From: DATHSY01 sp046729855
Lineage (GTDB): Bacteria > Actinomycetota > UBA4738 > HRBIN12
Length of the DNA stretch: 64,000 bases
NCBI GenBank assembly: GCA_046729855.1
Contig: JBKPHM010000001.1
Location: forward strand, 1-64,000
Reading direction: 5' to 3'
Shown piece by piece: positions 8,566 through 15,466 of the stretch. A program made the translations under genes and the position numbers. The notes beneath the pieces are model-generated. The model had not been told where the DNA came from. It saw nothing but the letters and a program-made list of their open reading frames with translations, and made no database searches. The first letter of the stretch is position 1; every line of letters starts with the position of its first letter.

Positions 8566-8973
8566 ATGAAGCTGCCGACCGACTCCTCCGTCGTCGTGAC
8601 GGCGCCGGCTCGCCCGGAGATGGTGCACGTGCTCCGCGCGGTCGCGTCGAGCGTCGCCGCCCGGCTGGACTTCCCCTACGACGACATCGACGACCTCCGG
8701 ATCTCGATCGACGAGGCCTGCGCGCAGCTGCTCGCCGTCGGCGGGGAGGGTGACACGTTCACGCTGCGCATCACCGCCGCCGATCGCGGGGTCGAGGCGG
8801 TCGTCTCGCTCGACTCGCAGACGCCGGCGGGGTGGCCACCGCCCTCGTTCGAAGACTCCCTCGCGTGGAGGGTCCTGACGGGGCTGTCGGACGACGTCCG
8901 CTTCGAAACGCTCCCGACCGGTCCCGGGATCCGGATCCTGAAGGTCCCCGCCGTGTCGAGGGAGCGGACGTGA
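8566..8973 (+). CDS. RsbW/SpoIIAB-like anti-sigma factor serine kinase (135 aa)
   Basis: This is a single HATPase_c domain protein of the anti-sigma regulatory factor family. Helix alpha-1 and the N-box region are visible as DDIDDLRISIDEACAQLLAVG, with a C-terminal GGG-free ATP lid ending LPTGPGIRILKVPAV. RsbW-type proteins bind and block the sigma factor, and phosphorylate the STAS antagonist. ATG 8566 is chosen; GTG 8557 is an alternative preceded by GGGGAGG. It overlaps the sigma gene by four bases (GTGA), giving stoichiometric coupling of anti-sigma and sigma. The operon has its own sigma-B-type promoter at 8475. Confidence 0.85.
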   Translation: MKLPTDSSVVVTAPARPEMVHVLRAVASSVAARLDFPYDDIDDLRISIDEACAQLLAVGGEGDTFTLRITAADRGVEAVVSLDSQTPAGWPPPSFEDSLAWRVLTGLSDDVRFETLPTGPGIRILKVPAVSRERT

Positions 8974-9725
8974 GCTCGAAGACGCCGGCGGAGGACCTCG
9001 AGGCCCGCGCGCGAACCGCCCAGTTGTTCGCGGAGCTGCCGGAGCACCCGGAGGCCCGCGAGGAGCTCGTTCGCGTGTACCAACCCCTCGCCGAGTACCT
9101 GGCGCGGAAGTTCACGGGCCGCGGCGAGCAGGTCGAGGACCTGATCCAGGTCGCAAGCATCGGCCTGCTGAACGCGATCGACCGGTTCGACCCGGGCCGC
9201 GACGTCCAGTTCCCGACGTACGCGGCGGTGACGATCGTCGGCGAGCTCAAGCGCCACTTCCGTGACAAGGGCTGGGCCGTCCGCGTCCCCCGCCGTCTTC
9301 AGGAAATCGGCCTGCGCGTGAACCGGGTCCTCGGGGAGCTGTGGCAGGAGCTTGGACGCTCGCCGACGGTCAAGGAGATCGCCCGCAAGCTCGAGCTGCC
9401 GGAGGAGGAGATCCTGGAGGCGATGGAAGCGATGCAGGCGTACTCGACCACATCGCTCGACGCGCCGATCGGCGAGGACGGCCTCACGCACGCCGAGCTG
9501 TTGCCGCAGGAGGACGACTCACTCGAGCTGCTCGAGGCCTGGGCCAGCGTGGGACCCAAACTCCGCGAGCTGCCCCAGCGCGAACGGCGGATCCTGTACC
9601 TGCGGTTCTTCCGCGGCCTCACGCAGACGGAGATCGCGGATCGGCTCGGGATCTCACAGATGCACGTGTCGCGGCTGTTGTCGCAGACGCTCGCGCAGCT
9701 GCGCGACTCGATCAAGCAACCCTGA
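8970..9725 (+). CDS. SigB/SigF/SigG-family RNA polymerase sigma factor (251 aa)
   Basis: Sigma region 2 is seen as LAEYLARKFTGRGEQVEDLI with ASIGLLNAIDRFDPGRDVQF (core binding and -10 recognition). Region 3 runs from WAVRVPRRLQEIG to SPTVKEIARKLELPEEEI, and region 4 has the helix-turn-helix LTQTEIADRLGISQMHVSRLL. The length and the VPRRLQE motif are typical of SigB/SigF general-stress or sporulation sigma factors controlled by RsbW-type anti-sigma factors. Given the surrounding GTTT-N16-GGGTA promoters, it is the best candidate for the factor that reads them. Its GTG start overlaps the anti-sigma stop. Confidence 0.92.
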   Translation: MSSKTPAEDLEARARTAQLFAELPEHPEAREELVRVYQPLAEYLARKFTGRGEQVEDLIQVASIGLLNAIDRFDPGRDVQFPTYAAVTIVGELKRHFRDKGWAVRVPRRLQEIGLRVNRVLGELWQELGRSPTVKEIARKLELPEEEILEAMEAMQAYSTTSLDAPIGEDGLTHAELLPQEDDSLELLEAWASVGPKLRELPQRERRILYLRFFRGLTQTEIADRLGISQMHVSRLLSQTLAQLRDSIKQP

Positions 9726-9766
9726 ACCGGGGTTCGTTCACCATGGTTCACCATGAAGGGCAGAAA

Positions 9767-9788
9767 GCCGGAGGGCTCGCCCTCCGGC
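9767..9788 (+). terminator. Hairpin terminator after the sigma operon
   Basis: A perfect 10-bp stem (GCCGGAGGGC / GCCCTCCGGC) with a two-base loop lies 40 bases past the sigma gene. It is preceded by AGAAA and followed by CTTCG, so it could work from both strands. Just upstream, a 10-bp tandem repeat (GTTCACCATG twice, 9736-9755) is also visible. Confidence 0.65.
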
Positions 9789-9830
9789 CTTCGTGCCTGG
9801 CCTACTGACCTACTGGAAAGGGGGGCGCGA

Positions 9831-10004
9831 TCACCCCCAGATACTGACGCCGCCGGGGCCCACGAGGAGCCCGACGATGATGAGCACGATCCCCGCAAGC
9901 ACCGCGCCCCGGACGAGCGACACGATGCCGGCGATTACGAGGATCACCGCGAGGATCCAGAGCAACGTGGCGGCGCCCCCGCTCAGCTCCTGAGCGAGAA
10001 ACAT
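9831..10004 (-). CDS. Small membrane protein with GPGG C-terminus (57 aa)
   Basis: The protein begins MFLAQELSGG and contains two closely spaced hydrophobic segments (LLWILAVILVIAGIVSLV and VLAGIVLIIVGLLV), ending in GPGGVSIWG. GGAAGGAGG four bases before the internal ATG 10004 identifies the start over the ATG 15 bases upstream. It lies 40 bases after the 52-aa membrane gene on the same strand and probably shares its sigma-B promoter. Function unknown. Confidence 0.7.
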   Translation of the reverse strand: MFLAQELSGGAATLLWILAVILVIAGIVSLVRGAVLAGIVLIIVGLLVGPGGVSIWG

Positions 10005-10044
10005 GTTCCCTCCTTCCAACGTCTACGGCCAATGACGCGTCGCG

Positions 10045-10203
10045 TCAGTCCATGAACAGCGGGATCAGGTACCACGCGATGAACGCGAGGATCGCGAGGA
10101 CGATGATCACGATCGCCGTGTACTTGATGGCCGCGTAGCCGACCAGCCCGTTGCCCTCCGGCTCGTGCGGCGGTGCGTCGTGCGAATGGTCGTAGCCTGC
10201 CAT
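10045..10203 (-). CDS. Small single-pass membrane protein (52 aa)
   Basis: The protein has a His/Pro/Glu-rich N-terminus (MAGYDHSHDAPPHEPEG) and one transmembrane helix formed by YTAIVIIVLAILAFIAWYL. A perfect AAGGAGGT site lies four bases before the ATG, so translation is very likely. A sigma-B-type promoter (10254-10229) starts 26 bases upstream. Together with the next 57-aa membrane protein it forms a small stress operon. Function unknown. Confidence 0.7.
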   Translation of the reverse strand: MAGYDHSHDAPPHEPEGNGLVGYAAIKYTAIVIIVLAILAFIAWYLIPLFMD

Positions 10204-10228
10204 CACGACCTCCTTTCCACGCCTTTGC

Positions 10229-10254
10229 GTTCCCCGTGCCGCCTTGTGTCAAAC
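10229..10254 (-). promoter_or_regulatory. Sigma-B/F-type promoter for the small membrane-protein operon
   Basis: Minus strand: GTTT (10254-10251), 16 bases, GGGAAC (10234-10229), followed 26 bases later by the ATG at 10203. Confidence 0.75.
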
Positions 10255-10278
10255 GCAGGAAGCGGTGCGGTGCAACGA

Positions 10279-10791
10279 CTACGCCGGCCGGCGCTTGCCG
10301 TCGTCGCGGTTGCCCTTGACACGCTCCGGCGTGCCACGCTCAGGCCCACCTTCGTTCACATCGGCCGTGGCGGGCGATTCGGACACGTCCTCGAGCACCT
10401 GCCCGACCGCGCGCTTCGAGGCGTCCTGGAGCGCGATGTCCCCGAGCGCGACGATGCCCACGAGCCGGTCGTCCTTCATCACCGGGAGTCGGCGGACCTG
10501 GTGCTCGGCCATGAGGTCGCGCGCGTCGCTGATGTTCATGTCCGGCGTCGCGCTCACGACCGCGCGCGTCGCGATGTCCGCGAGTTTGACGGCGTTCGGG
10601 TCCTCGCGGTCGGCGATCACGCGGGTCACGAGATCACGATCGGTGACGAGCCCGATCACCTCGCCGCCGTCGCCGACGACGGGCACGACTCCGATGTCGA
10701 AGTTGCGCATCAGCCCGGCCGCGTCCGCTGCGGTCATGTCGGGCTTCGCGGTCTTGAGCTCCTCGGTCATGACATGACGAACCAGGATCAT
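10279..10791 (-). CDS. CBS-domain-pair protein (170 aa)
   Basis: Two CBS repeats are clear. The first runs from ILVRHVMTEELKTAKPDM to GEVIGLVTDRDLVTRVI, the second from VVSATPDMNISDARDLM to DRLVGIVALGDIAL. CBS pairs bind adenosine nucleotides and serve as energy or stress sensors. The C-terminal 35 residues are charged and disordered. ATG 10791 follows GAGGAGGT at four bases, which rules out the longer frame. A sigma-B-type promoter (10874-10850) precedes it, back to back with the osmC promoter, so it is predicted to be part of the stress regulon. Confidence 0.88.
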   Translation of the reverse strand: MILVRHVMTEELKTAKPDMTAADAAGLMRNFDIGVVPVVGDGGEVIGLVTDRDLVTRVIADREDPNAVKLADIATRAVVSATPDMNISDARDLMAEHQVRRLPVMKDDRLVGIVALGDIALQDASKRAVGQVLEDVSESPATADVNEGGPERGTPERVKGNRDDGKRRPA

Positions 10792-10849
10792 CGGGACCTC
10801 CTCGTCGGATCGGCTCCTCGATCGGCCCGTGCTCAGCCTCGCCGTCGGG

Positions 10850-10874
10850 ATACCCATGCCGCCCGGCAGGAAAC
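10850..10874 (-). promoter_or_regulatory. Sigma-B/F-type promoter for the CBS gene
   Basis: Minus strand: GTTT (10874-10871), 15 bases, GGGTAT (10855-10850), the best -10 match in the window. It lies about 60 bases before the CBS start and is divergent with the promoter at 10882. Confidence 0.78.
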
Positions 10875-10881
10875 GACGACG

Positions 10882-10907
10882 GTTTGCGGCCGTTGGCCCC
10901 CGGGTAG
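10882..10907 (+). promoter_or_regulatory. Sigma-B/F-type promoter for osmC
   Basis: Plus strand: GTTT (10882-10885), 16 bases, GGGTAG (10902-10907). Only seven bases separate it from the divergent CBS promoter. Confidence 0.7.
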
Positions 10908-10979
10908 GCGAGGGTGTTCGCCCACGGATCGAGACGTCCGGACCGAGATCCGGACGATCGGTCGAGTGTCGGAGGGTCG

Positions 10980-11471
10980 ATGATCGAGCGGAGCGCGAAC
11001 GTCGTGTGGGACGGAGACCTGCACTCGGGTCAGGGCCGGCTCACCACGAAGACCAGTGAGGTCCTCGTGTCGATGCCCGTGACCTTCGCGTCGCGCGTCG
11101 AGGACGCACACGGACGCACCAGCCCCGAGGAGCTCCTCGCCGCCGCCCACGCGACCTGCTTCGCGATGGCGCTCGCGGACGCCCTGGCCGAGGCTGGCAC
11201 GCCGTCCGAGCAGCTCGAGGTGGAAGCGACGTGCGGGCTGGAGCACACCGACGCCGGGCTCCGGATCGCGTCGATGCGGCTGGCCGCGGTCGCGCGCTAC
11301 GCGGGCGACGATGCGTCGCTTCGCGAGGCAGCGAGGATCGCGCAGGAGCGCTGCCCCGTTTCGAACGCCCTGCGCGGCAACGTCGACATCGCGGTCGATG
11401 CGCGACGGCTCGACGGGCAGCCCGCGCCCTCGGAGCGGGCGACCGACCCGACCCGACCCGCCGAGGTCTGA
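10980..11471 (+). CDS. osmC: OsmC-family peroxiredoxin (163 aa)
   Basis: OsmC/Ohr proteins reduce organic hydroperoxides through two cysteines. Both are present: Cys60 in LLAAAHATCFAMALADAL and Cys125 in AQERCPVSNAL. The SPEELLAAAH motif and the N-terminal ANVVWDGDLHSGQGRL are typical of OsmC rather than Ohr. ATG 10980 follows GGAGGG closely. The gene lies between two divergently oriented stress promoters: one at 10882 that should transcribe it and one at 11528-11503 that points antisense into its 3' end. Confidence 0.9.
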   Translation: MIERSANVVWDGDLHSGQGRLTTKTSEVLVSMPVTFASRVEDAHGRTSPEELLAAAHATCFAMALADALAEAGTPSEQLEVEATCGLEHTDAGLRIASMRLAAVARYAGDDASLREAARIAQERCPVSNALRGNVDIAVDARRLDGQPAPSERATDPTRPAEV

Positions 11472-11502
11472 CCGCCGGTCTGACGCCGAGATCCCGGCGC
11501 GC

Positions 11503-11528
11503 GTTCCCGCCGGCGTGGCCCGACAAAC
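11503..11528 (-). promoter_or_regulatory. Sigma-B/F-type promoter pointing antisense to osmC
   Basis: Minus strand: GTTT (11528-11525), 16 bases, GGGAAC (11508-11503). No minus-strand gene lies downstream until the CBS gene, so transcription would run antisense through osmC. Confidence 0.55.
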
Positions 11529-11546
11529 GCTGCGGCGCACCGAGGC

Positions 11547-11572
11547 GTTTGTGCGCGAGGACCGGCGGGAAA
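11547..11572 (+). promoter_or_regulatory. Sigma-B/F-type promoter for the 11606-13152 operon
   Basis: Plus strand: GTTT (11547-11550), 16 bases, GGGAAA (11567-11572), 34 bases before the ATG at 11606. It is divergent with the promoter at 11528-11503; the two form a long inverted repeat. Confidence 0.75.
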
Positions 11573-11605
11573 CCGCTTGACGGACCCGATAGACGGAGGT
11601 GACGC

Positions 11606-12163
11606 ATGGCCGACATGGCGCAGCGCTACGTGCCTCCGGCTCCGTCCGGCACGGTGACTACGACGACCGAGGCCGCGGAGCTGGAGGAGACGGCGCGCGA
11701 GAAGACGCAGGAACTGAAGGAAACCGCCAGGGAGCGCTCCACCGAGTTGACGACGAAGGCACGGACATGGATGAACGAGGAGGCCGATCAGCGCTCGTCG
11801 GCGCTCGGATCGCAGGCCCGGACGATCGCGAACGCGATGCGTGAGACATCAAGCCGGCTTCGCGAGGAGGGCCAGGAGCAGCCGGCCCGCTTCACGCAAT
11901 TGACGGCCGACCGGATCGAGCAGCTCGCGACCTACCTCACTGACGCCGATGGCGAGCGCCTGATCAACGACGTGACGGAGACGGCTCGACGTCAGCCGTG
12001 GCTCTTCGCAGCCGGCGGCTTGGCGCTCGGTTTCGCCGCGTCGAGGTTCATCAAGGCGTCGGGCGGCTCGAGCCGCAATACGTACCGCGCGTACGGGCCC
12101 TCGTCCGGCTCGACGGTGGAGGGGCGGACAGGCATGACCGCCCGAATCGAGGCCGAGGCCTAG
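11606..12163 (+). CDS. LEA-like / apolipoprotein-like stress protein with one hydrophobic segment (185 aa)
   Basis: The N-terminal two thirds are a long amphipathic, charged helix with repeating EETAREKTQELKETARERST-type 11-mers, resembling LEA or ElaB/YqjD-type proteins. A short hydrophobic stretch, WLFAAGGLALGFAASRF, around residues 132-148 is followed by a disordered tail. GGAGGTGA precedes the ATG. It heads an operon with Act-Holin-X and DUF3618 genes behind a sigma-B-type promoter. A role in protecting or coating the membrane under desiccation or osmotic stress is an inference. Confidence 0.7.
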   Translation: MADMAQRYVPPAPSGTVTTTTEAAELEETAREKTQELKETARERSTELTTKARTWMNEEADQRSSALGSQARTIANAMRETSSRLREEGQEQPARFTQLTADRIEQLATYLTDADGERLINDVTETARRQPWLFAAGGLALGFAASRFIKASGGSSRNTYRAYGPSSGSTVEGRTGMTARIEAEA

Positions 12164-12172
12164 GGGGTCGAG

Positions 12173-12595
12173 ATGGCCGAACCGATGAGAACGGACGACC
12201 CTCGTTGGGAGTCGCTCGGCGAATTGGTCAAGCGGCTCGCCGAACAGACATCCCGGCTCGTGCATCAGGAGTTCCGTCTGGCCCGCGCCGAGATGACGGA
12301 CAAAGCGCGGGCGTACGGACGCGGTGTGGGGATGATCGGCGCCGCGGCCGTCACCGGGCTCCTTGCCGGGTTCGCGCTGACGCTGTGCTTCATCTATCTG
12401 CTGCGGCTCGCGATGCCACTGTGGGCAGCCGCGCTGATCGTGACGGTCGTCTACGGGGTCGTCGCGTTCGCGCTGTTCAAGGCGGGCAAGCAGCGGGTCG
12501 ACGAGGCTACGCCACCCGTCCCGGACGAGACGATGGAAAACGTGAAGGAGGACGTCGAATGGCTGAAGACCAGAACACGATCCGACGCGAGATAG
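12173..12595 (+). CDS. Act-Holin-X family membrane protein (140 aa)
   Basis: The protein matches the putative actinobacterial holin-X family: SLGELVKRLAEQTSRLVHQEFRLARAEM, then two transmembrane helices (GMIGAAAVTGLLAGFALTLC and LWAAALIVTVVYGVVAFALF) and a charged tail. Despite the name, chromosomal members usually sit in stress operons rather than prophages, and nothing phage-like is nearby. It overlaps the DUF3618 gene by 37 bases. Confidence 0.85.
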   Translation: MAEPMRTDDPRWESLGELVKRLAEQTSRLVHQEFRLARAEMTDKARAYGRGVGMIGAAAVTGLLAGFALTLCFIYLLRLAMPLWAAALIVTVVYGVVAFALFKAGKQRVDEATPPVPDETMENVKEDVEWLKTRTRSDAR

Positions 12596-13152
12596 AGGAG
12601 ACCCGCGATGAGATGGCCGAGACGATCGACGCCATCGGCTACAAGGCCGACGTCCCGGCCCGGACGCGTGATCGCGTGACGGCCGTTCGCGAGAACGTCG
12701 CCGAGAGGACCGACAGCGTCCTGTCGTCCGTGAAGCGAGCGGCCCAGCGCCTTACGGGAGGAGCGAGGGACACGATGGGGCAGACCGGATCCACGCTTCA
12801 GGACAGCACTTCGGAGATGTCGGGCAAGGCGCGCGAGGGCATGGAGCGAGGCGTGCGCATCGCGGAGGACAACCCCCTCGTTCTGGTGCTGGGCGCCGTG
12901 GCGGCCGGGTTCCTCATCGGCTCGATGCTCCCCAAGACGCGGATCGAGCAGGCCAAGATCGGTCCCAGCGCCGAGCGCGTCCGCAGCGAGGCGCTGGCGA
13001 AGGGCGAGGAGGCGGTCGAGCGCGTCGGCGAGCGGGCCAAGACCGTCGTGGACCAGACCGCGGATCGAGCCAGCTCGGCGCTGGATGAGGCGCGATCGAC
13101 CGGACCGACCGCGGCGACCGGCACCTACGGCACGACCCGCACGGTCGAGTAG
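12559..13152 (+). CDS. DUF3618-domain protein (197 aa)
   Basis: The N-terminal domain, IRREIEETRDEMAETIDAIG, is the diagnostic DUF3618 motif. A single hydrophobic segment (PLVLVLGAVAAGFLIGSML) lies near residues 108-126 and a long Ala/Glu-rich helical tail follows. AAGGAGG seven bases before ATG 12559 supports the start inside the preceding gene. DUF3618 proteins commonly follow Act-Holin-X genes; the trio is likely a membrane-associated stress unit. The last 28 bases overlap the convergent phosphoesterase gene tail to tail. Confidence 0.82.
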   Translation: MAEDQNTIRREIEETRDEMAETIDAIGYKADVPARTRDRVTAVRENVAERTDSVLSSVKRAAQRLTGGARDTMGQTGSTLQDSTSEMSGKAREGMERGVRIAEDNPLVLVLGAVAAGFLIGSMLPKTRIEQAKIGPSAERVRSEALAKGEEAVERVGERAKTVVDQTADRASSALDEARSTGPTAATGTYGTTRTVE

Positions 13153-13883
13153 GTAGCAGCGGCGGGGCTGCGGTCGAACGAGAACACGGCGTACGGCTGT
13201 CGCAGCACCGGCATCGCGACGTTGCGGACGTTGACCCCCCCGGGGGTCAGGCCCTTCTCGCTGCCGTGATGCGCGTGACCGTGGAGCGCGAGGTCCGCGC
13301 CCGCGTCATCGACCGCCTCGGCGAGCAGGTAGGTGCCGAGGAACGGGAAGATCTCCGGCGGCTCGCCCTGGAGCGTCTCCCGAACCGGCGAGTAGTGGGT
13401 GAGGGCGATCCGTACGTCGGCGTCACGCACCTCGACGAGCGCTCGCTCGAGGCGCTCGGCCAGCTCGCGTGAGTGCCGGATGAACGCCTTCATCTCGGGC
13501 TCGCCGAACTCCGTCCCGGAGGACCCGGTGAACCCGCCGCCGAAGCCCTTCGCGCCCGCGACGCCCAGGGACTGGCCTTCGATCTCCAGCACGACGTTCT
13601 CGCCCTCGAGGACCCTCACGCCGGCGCGCTCGAGGATCGCGCGCACGTCGTCCTGCCGGTCGGAGTGGTAGTCGTGGTTGCCGAGAACGGCCACGACCGG
13701 GATGCCGATGGAGCTGATCTCGTCCGCCAGGACGTCTGCCTCCGCCGGATCGCCGGACTTGGTCAGATCTCCGGCGAGCAAGAGCACGTCGGCGTCACGC
13801 CCGACGTTCTCCAGGCAGGGCCGTAGCGTCCCGGAGGAATCCGGGCCGAAGTGGACGTCACCCGTCGCGGCGATCCGGATCAC
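13125..13883 (-). CDS. Calcineurin-like metallophosphoesterase (252 aa)
   Basis: The five metal-binding blocks are present: GDVH, LLLAGDLTKSGD, VVAVLGNHDYHSD, IALTHYSP and LALHGHAHHGSEKG. The enzyme should hydrolyse a phosphomono- or diester with a dinuclear metal centre; the substrate is unknown. It is soluble, with no signal peptide. The ATG overlaps the stop of the BON gene (4 bases), so both are probably expressed from the sigma-B-type promoter at 14297-14272. Confidence 0.88.
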   Translation of the reverse strand: MIRIAATGDVHFGPDSSGTLRPCLENVGRDADVLLLAGDLTKSGDPAEADVLADEISSIGIPVVAVLGNHDYHSDRQDDVRAILERAGVRVLEGENVVLEIEGQSLGVAGAKGFGGGFTGSSGTEFGEPEMKAFIRHSRELAERLERALVEVRDADVRIALTHYSPVRETLQGEPPEIFPFLGTYLLAEAVDDAGADLALHGHAHHGSEKGLTPGGVNVRNVAMPVLRQPYAVFSFDRSPAAATYSTVRVVP

Positions 13884-14131
13884 GCGATCTCCTCCGTGCG
13901 AGGCCGGTTCGGGACGAAGTTCGCGACGACGGTCGTCTGGTCGTCGACGACGACGTCTGGGTAGAGCTCCATCACCACCACCGGGATCGCGCGCTTGCGT
14001 TCCTCGGTCGGCACGTCGCCGGTGATCACCACACGTCCGGCGACCACGGTGACGCGGAGCTCCGGCTCGTTGACGCGCGGATCGCCCGCCAGGGCCTGGT
14101 GGATGTGTTCCTGCGTGTAGACGTCGGGCAT
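13880..14131 (-). CDS. BON-domain protein (83 aa)
   Basis: A single BON domain is seen: HIHQALAGDPRVNEPELRVTV, then VVITGDVPTEERKRAIPVV. BON domains bind phospholipid or other surfaces and are common in osmotic-stress proteins such as OsmY, but this copy lacks a signal peptide. ATG 14131 is preceded by AAGGTGGG. It is the first gene of a two-gene unit with the metallophosphoesterase and is preceded by a sigma-B-type promoter. Confidence 0.82.
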   Translation of the reverse strand: MPDVYTQEHIHQALAGDPRVNEPELRVTVVAGRVVITGDVPTEERKRAIPVVVMELYPDVVVDDQTTVVANFVPNRPRTEEIA

Positions 14132-14271
14132 CGACCCACCTTCCTCGTCCTTCACCGCGATCCTCGCCGCCGGTGTCCGTCTCGCGAATCGCGGGGATGC
14201 AGAGTGAGCCGGTTCGCCCCGGAGCGATCCACGCGTCGACCCGGCCCCACGGCGCCGCCTTCGCGGGGCAC

Positions 14272-14297
14272 GTACCCGCAGCCTCATCGGGTGAAAC
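14272..14297 (-). promoter_or_regulatory. Sigma-B/F-type promoter for the BON-phosphoesterase operon
   Basis: Minus strand: GTTT (14297-14294), 16 bases, GGGTAC (14277-14272), about 140 bases before the BON start. The promoter lies just outside the 3' end region of the topoisomerase gene. Confidence 0.75.
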
Positions 14298-14303
14298 GAC
14301 GCG

Positions 14304-15344
14304 TCAAGCGGCGACGGCCGTCTCCTCGGCGCGACCATCCACGAGCTCGAGGACCGCCGCCTCGAGCTGTGCCTGCGCCTCGGGATCGAACGGTCCTTCG
14401 TCGGCGGATGCGTCCGCGATCACTCCCGCGATCGTCGTGCCCTCGAGGAACCGGTCGAGGACGCGCGGGTCGATGTAGGAGGTGCGGGCGACGGCCGGCG
14501 TGTTACCGAGATAGCCGGCGACCTCCTTCACCGCTGCCGACATCGCGCGTCTGCGCGCGGTGAGCGACGTGGCGTCGGCGCGAGCCGCGAGCGCCATCGC
14601 CGCCAGCACGGTCGCATGCCAGGTCCGAAAGTCCTTCGCGGTGAACCCTTCGCCGGCGATGTCCTTGAGGTACTGGTTGATGTCCGACGAACGCACGTCG
14701 CGCCACCCGTCGTCGTCCTCGTAGGCGAGCAACTCGTCGCCACCGCCGCGGCGGGACACGAGCGGCCGGAGCACGTTTTTCACGTCCGGATCGCGGACCG
14801 ACACCACGCGGCGCTTCCCGGCCTTGGCGGCGTAGTCGAACCAGAGCTCGTCTCCGTCGATCCGCACGTGCCGCCTCAATAGTGTGGCGAGCCCAAACGA
14901 GCCGTTGCGACCGGCGTACTCCTCCGAGCCGACCCGGAAGTAGCCTCGATCGAGAAGCCGGACCGCGCACGCGAGCACGCGCTCGCGCGGCAAGCCGGGG
15001 AGTGCGAGGTCGCGGGCAACCGCCTCGCGGAGCTGCGGGAGCGTCGACGCGAACCCGTGCATCCGACGGAACTTCTGCCGGTCGCGCCACTCACGCCACC
15101 GAGGGTGGTACAGGTACTGGCGCCTGCCCGCCGCGTCCGTCCCGGCAGCTTGCAGGTGGCCCCACGGATCGGGGCAGATCCACACGTCCCTCCACGCCGG
15201 CGGGATCACGAGCGCCCGGATGCGCCGGAGCGTCTCAGGGTCGCGGATCGGGCGCGCCTGCGCGTCGAGATAGCCGAACCCCCTGCCGCGTCCGCGGCGC
15301 GTGTATCCGGGGTCGGTGCACTGGACACGGTGGATCCGTGGCAC
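14304..15344 (-). CDS. Bacterial DNA topoisomerase IB (346 aa)
   Basis: This poxvirus/bacterial-type IB topoisomerase relaxes supercoils through a 3'-phosphotyrosine intermediate. Visible signatures are GFGYLDAQARPIRDPETL with IRALVIPPAWRDVWICP at the N-terminus, then YHPRWREWRDRQKFRRM, FRVGSEEYAGRNGSFGLATL, the catalytic-domain TAKDFRTWHATV with its Arg, and the nucleophile Tyr in ARTSYIDPRVL. GTG 15344 is preceded by GAGAGGAG about nine bases upstream; the longer open frame beyond it has unlikely composition. It lies downstream of a LigD-type polymerase on the same strand. Confidence 0.92.
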   Translation of the reverse strand: MPRIHRVQCTDPGYTRRGRGRGFGYLDAQARPIRDPETLRRIRALVIPPAWRDVWICPDPWGHLQAAGTDAAGRRQYLYHPRWREWRDRQKFRRMHGFASTLPQLREAVARDLALPGLPRERVLACAVRLLDRGYFRVGSEEYAGRNGSFGLATLLRRHVRIDGDELWFDYAAKAGKRRVVSVRDPDVKNVLRPLVSRRGGGDELLAYEDDDGWRDVRSSDINQYLKDIAGEGFTAKDFRTWHATVLAAMALAARADATSLTARRRAMSAAVKEVAGYLGNTPAVARTSYIDPRVLDRFLEGTTIAGVIADASADEGPFDPEAQAQLEAAVLELVDGRAEETAVAA

Positions 15345-15466
15345 GGGTCGGCCGCTCCTCTCGATGCCTGGCTCGGTCCTCGACTCGGTCGTTCGGCGCT
15401 GCTCCTTCCCGACGCGACCTTCCGGTACACGTCTCCCGCGCGTCGACGGCCGGCGCCGAGATCCGC

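Noticed and set aside
9736..9755. Tandem 10-bp repeat GTTCACCATG as a regulatory array
   Set aside because: Only two copies, located between a stop codon and a terminator; no reason to think it is functional.
12173..12595. A prophage holin
   Set aside because: The protein is Act-Holin-X-like, but there is no endolysin, integrase or structural phage gene nearby and its neighbours are stress genes.
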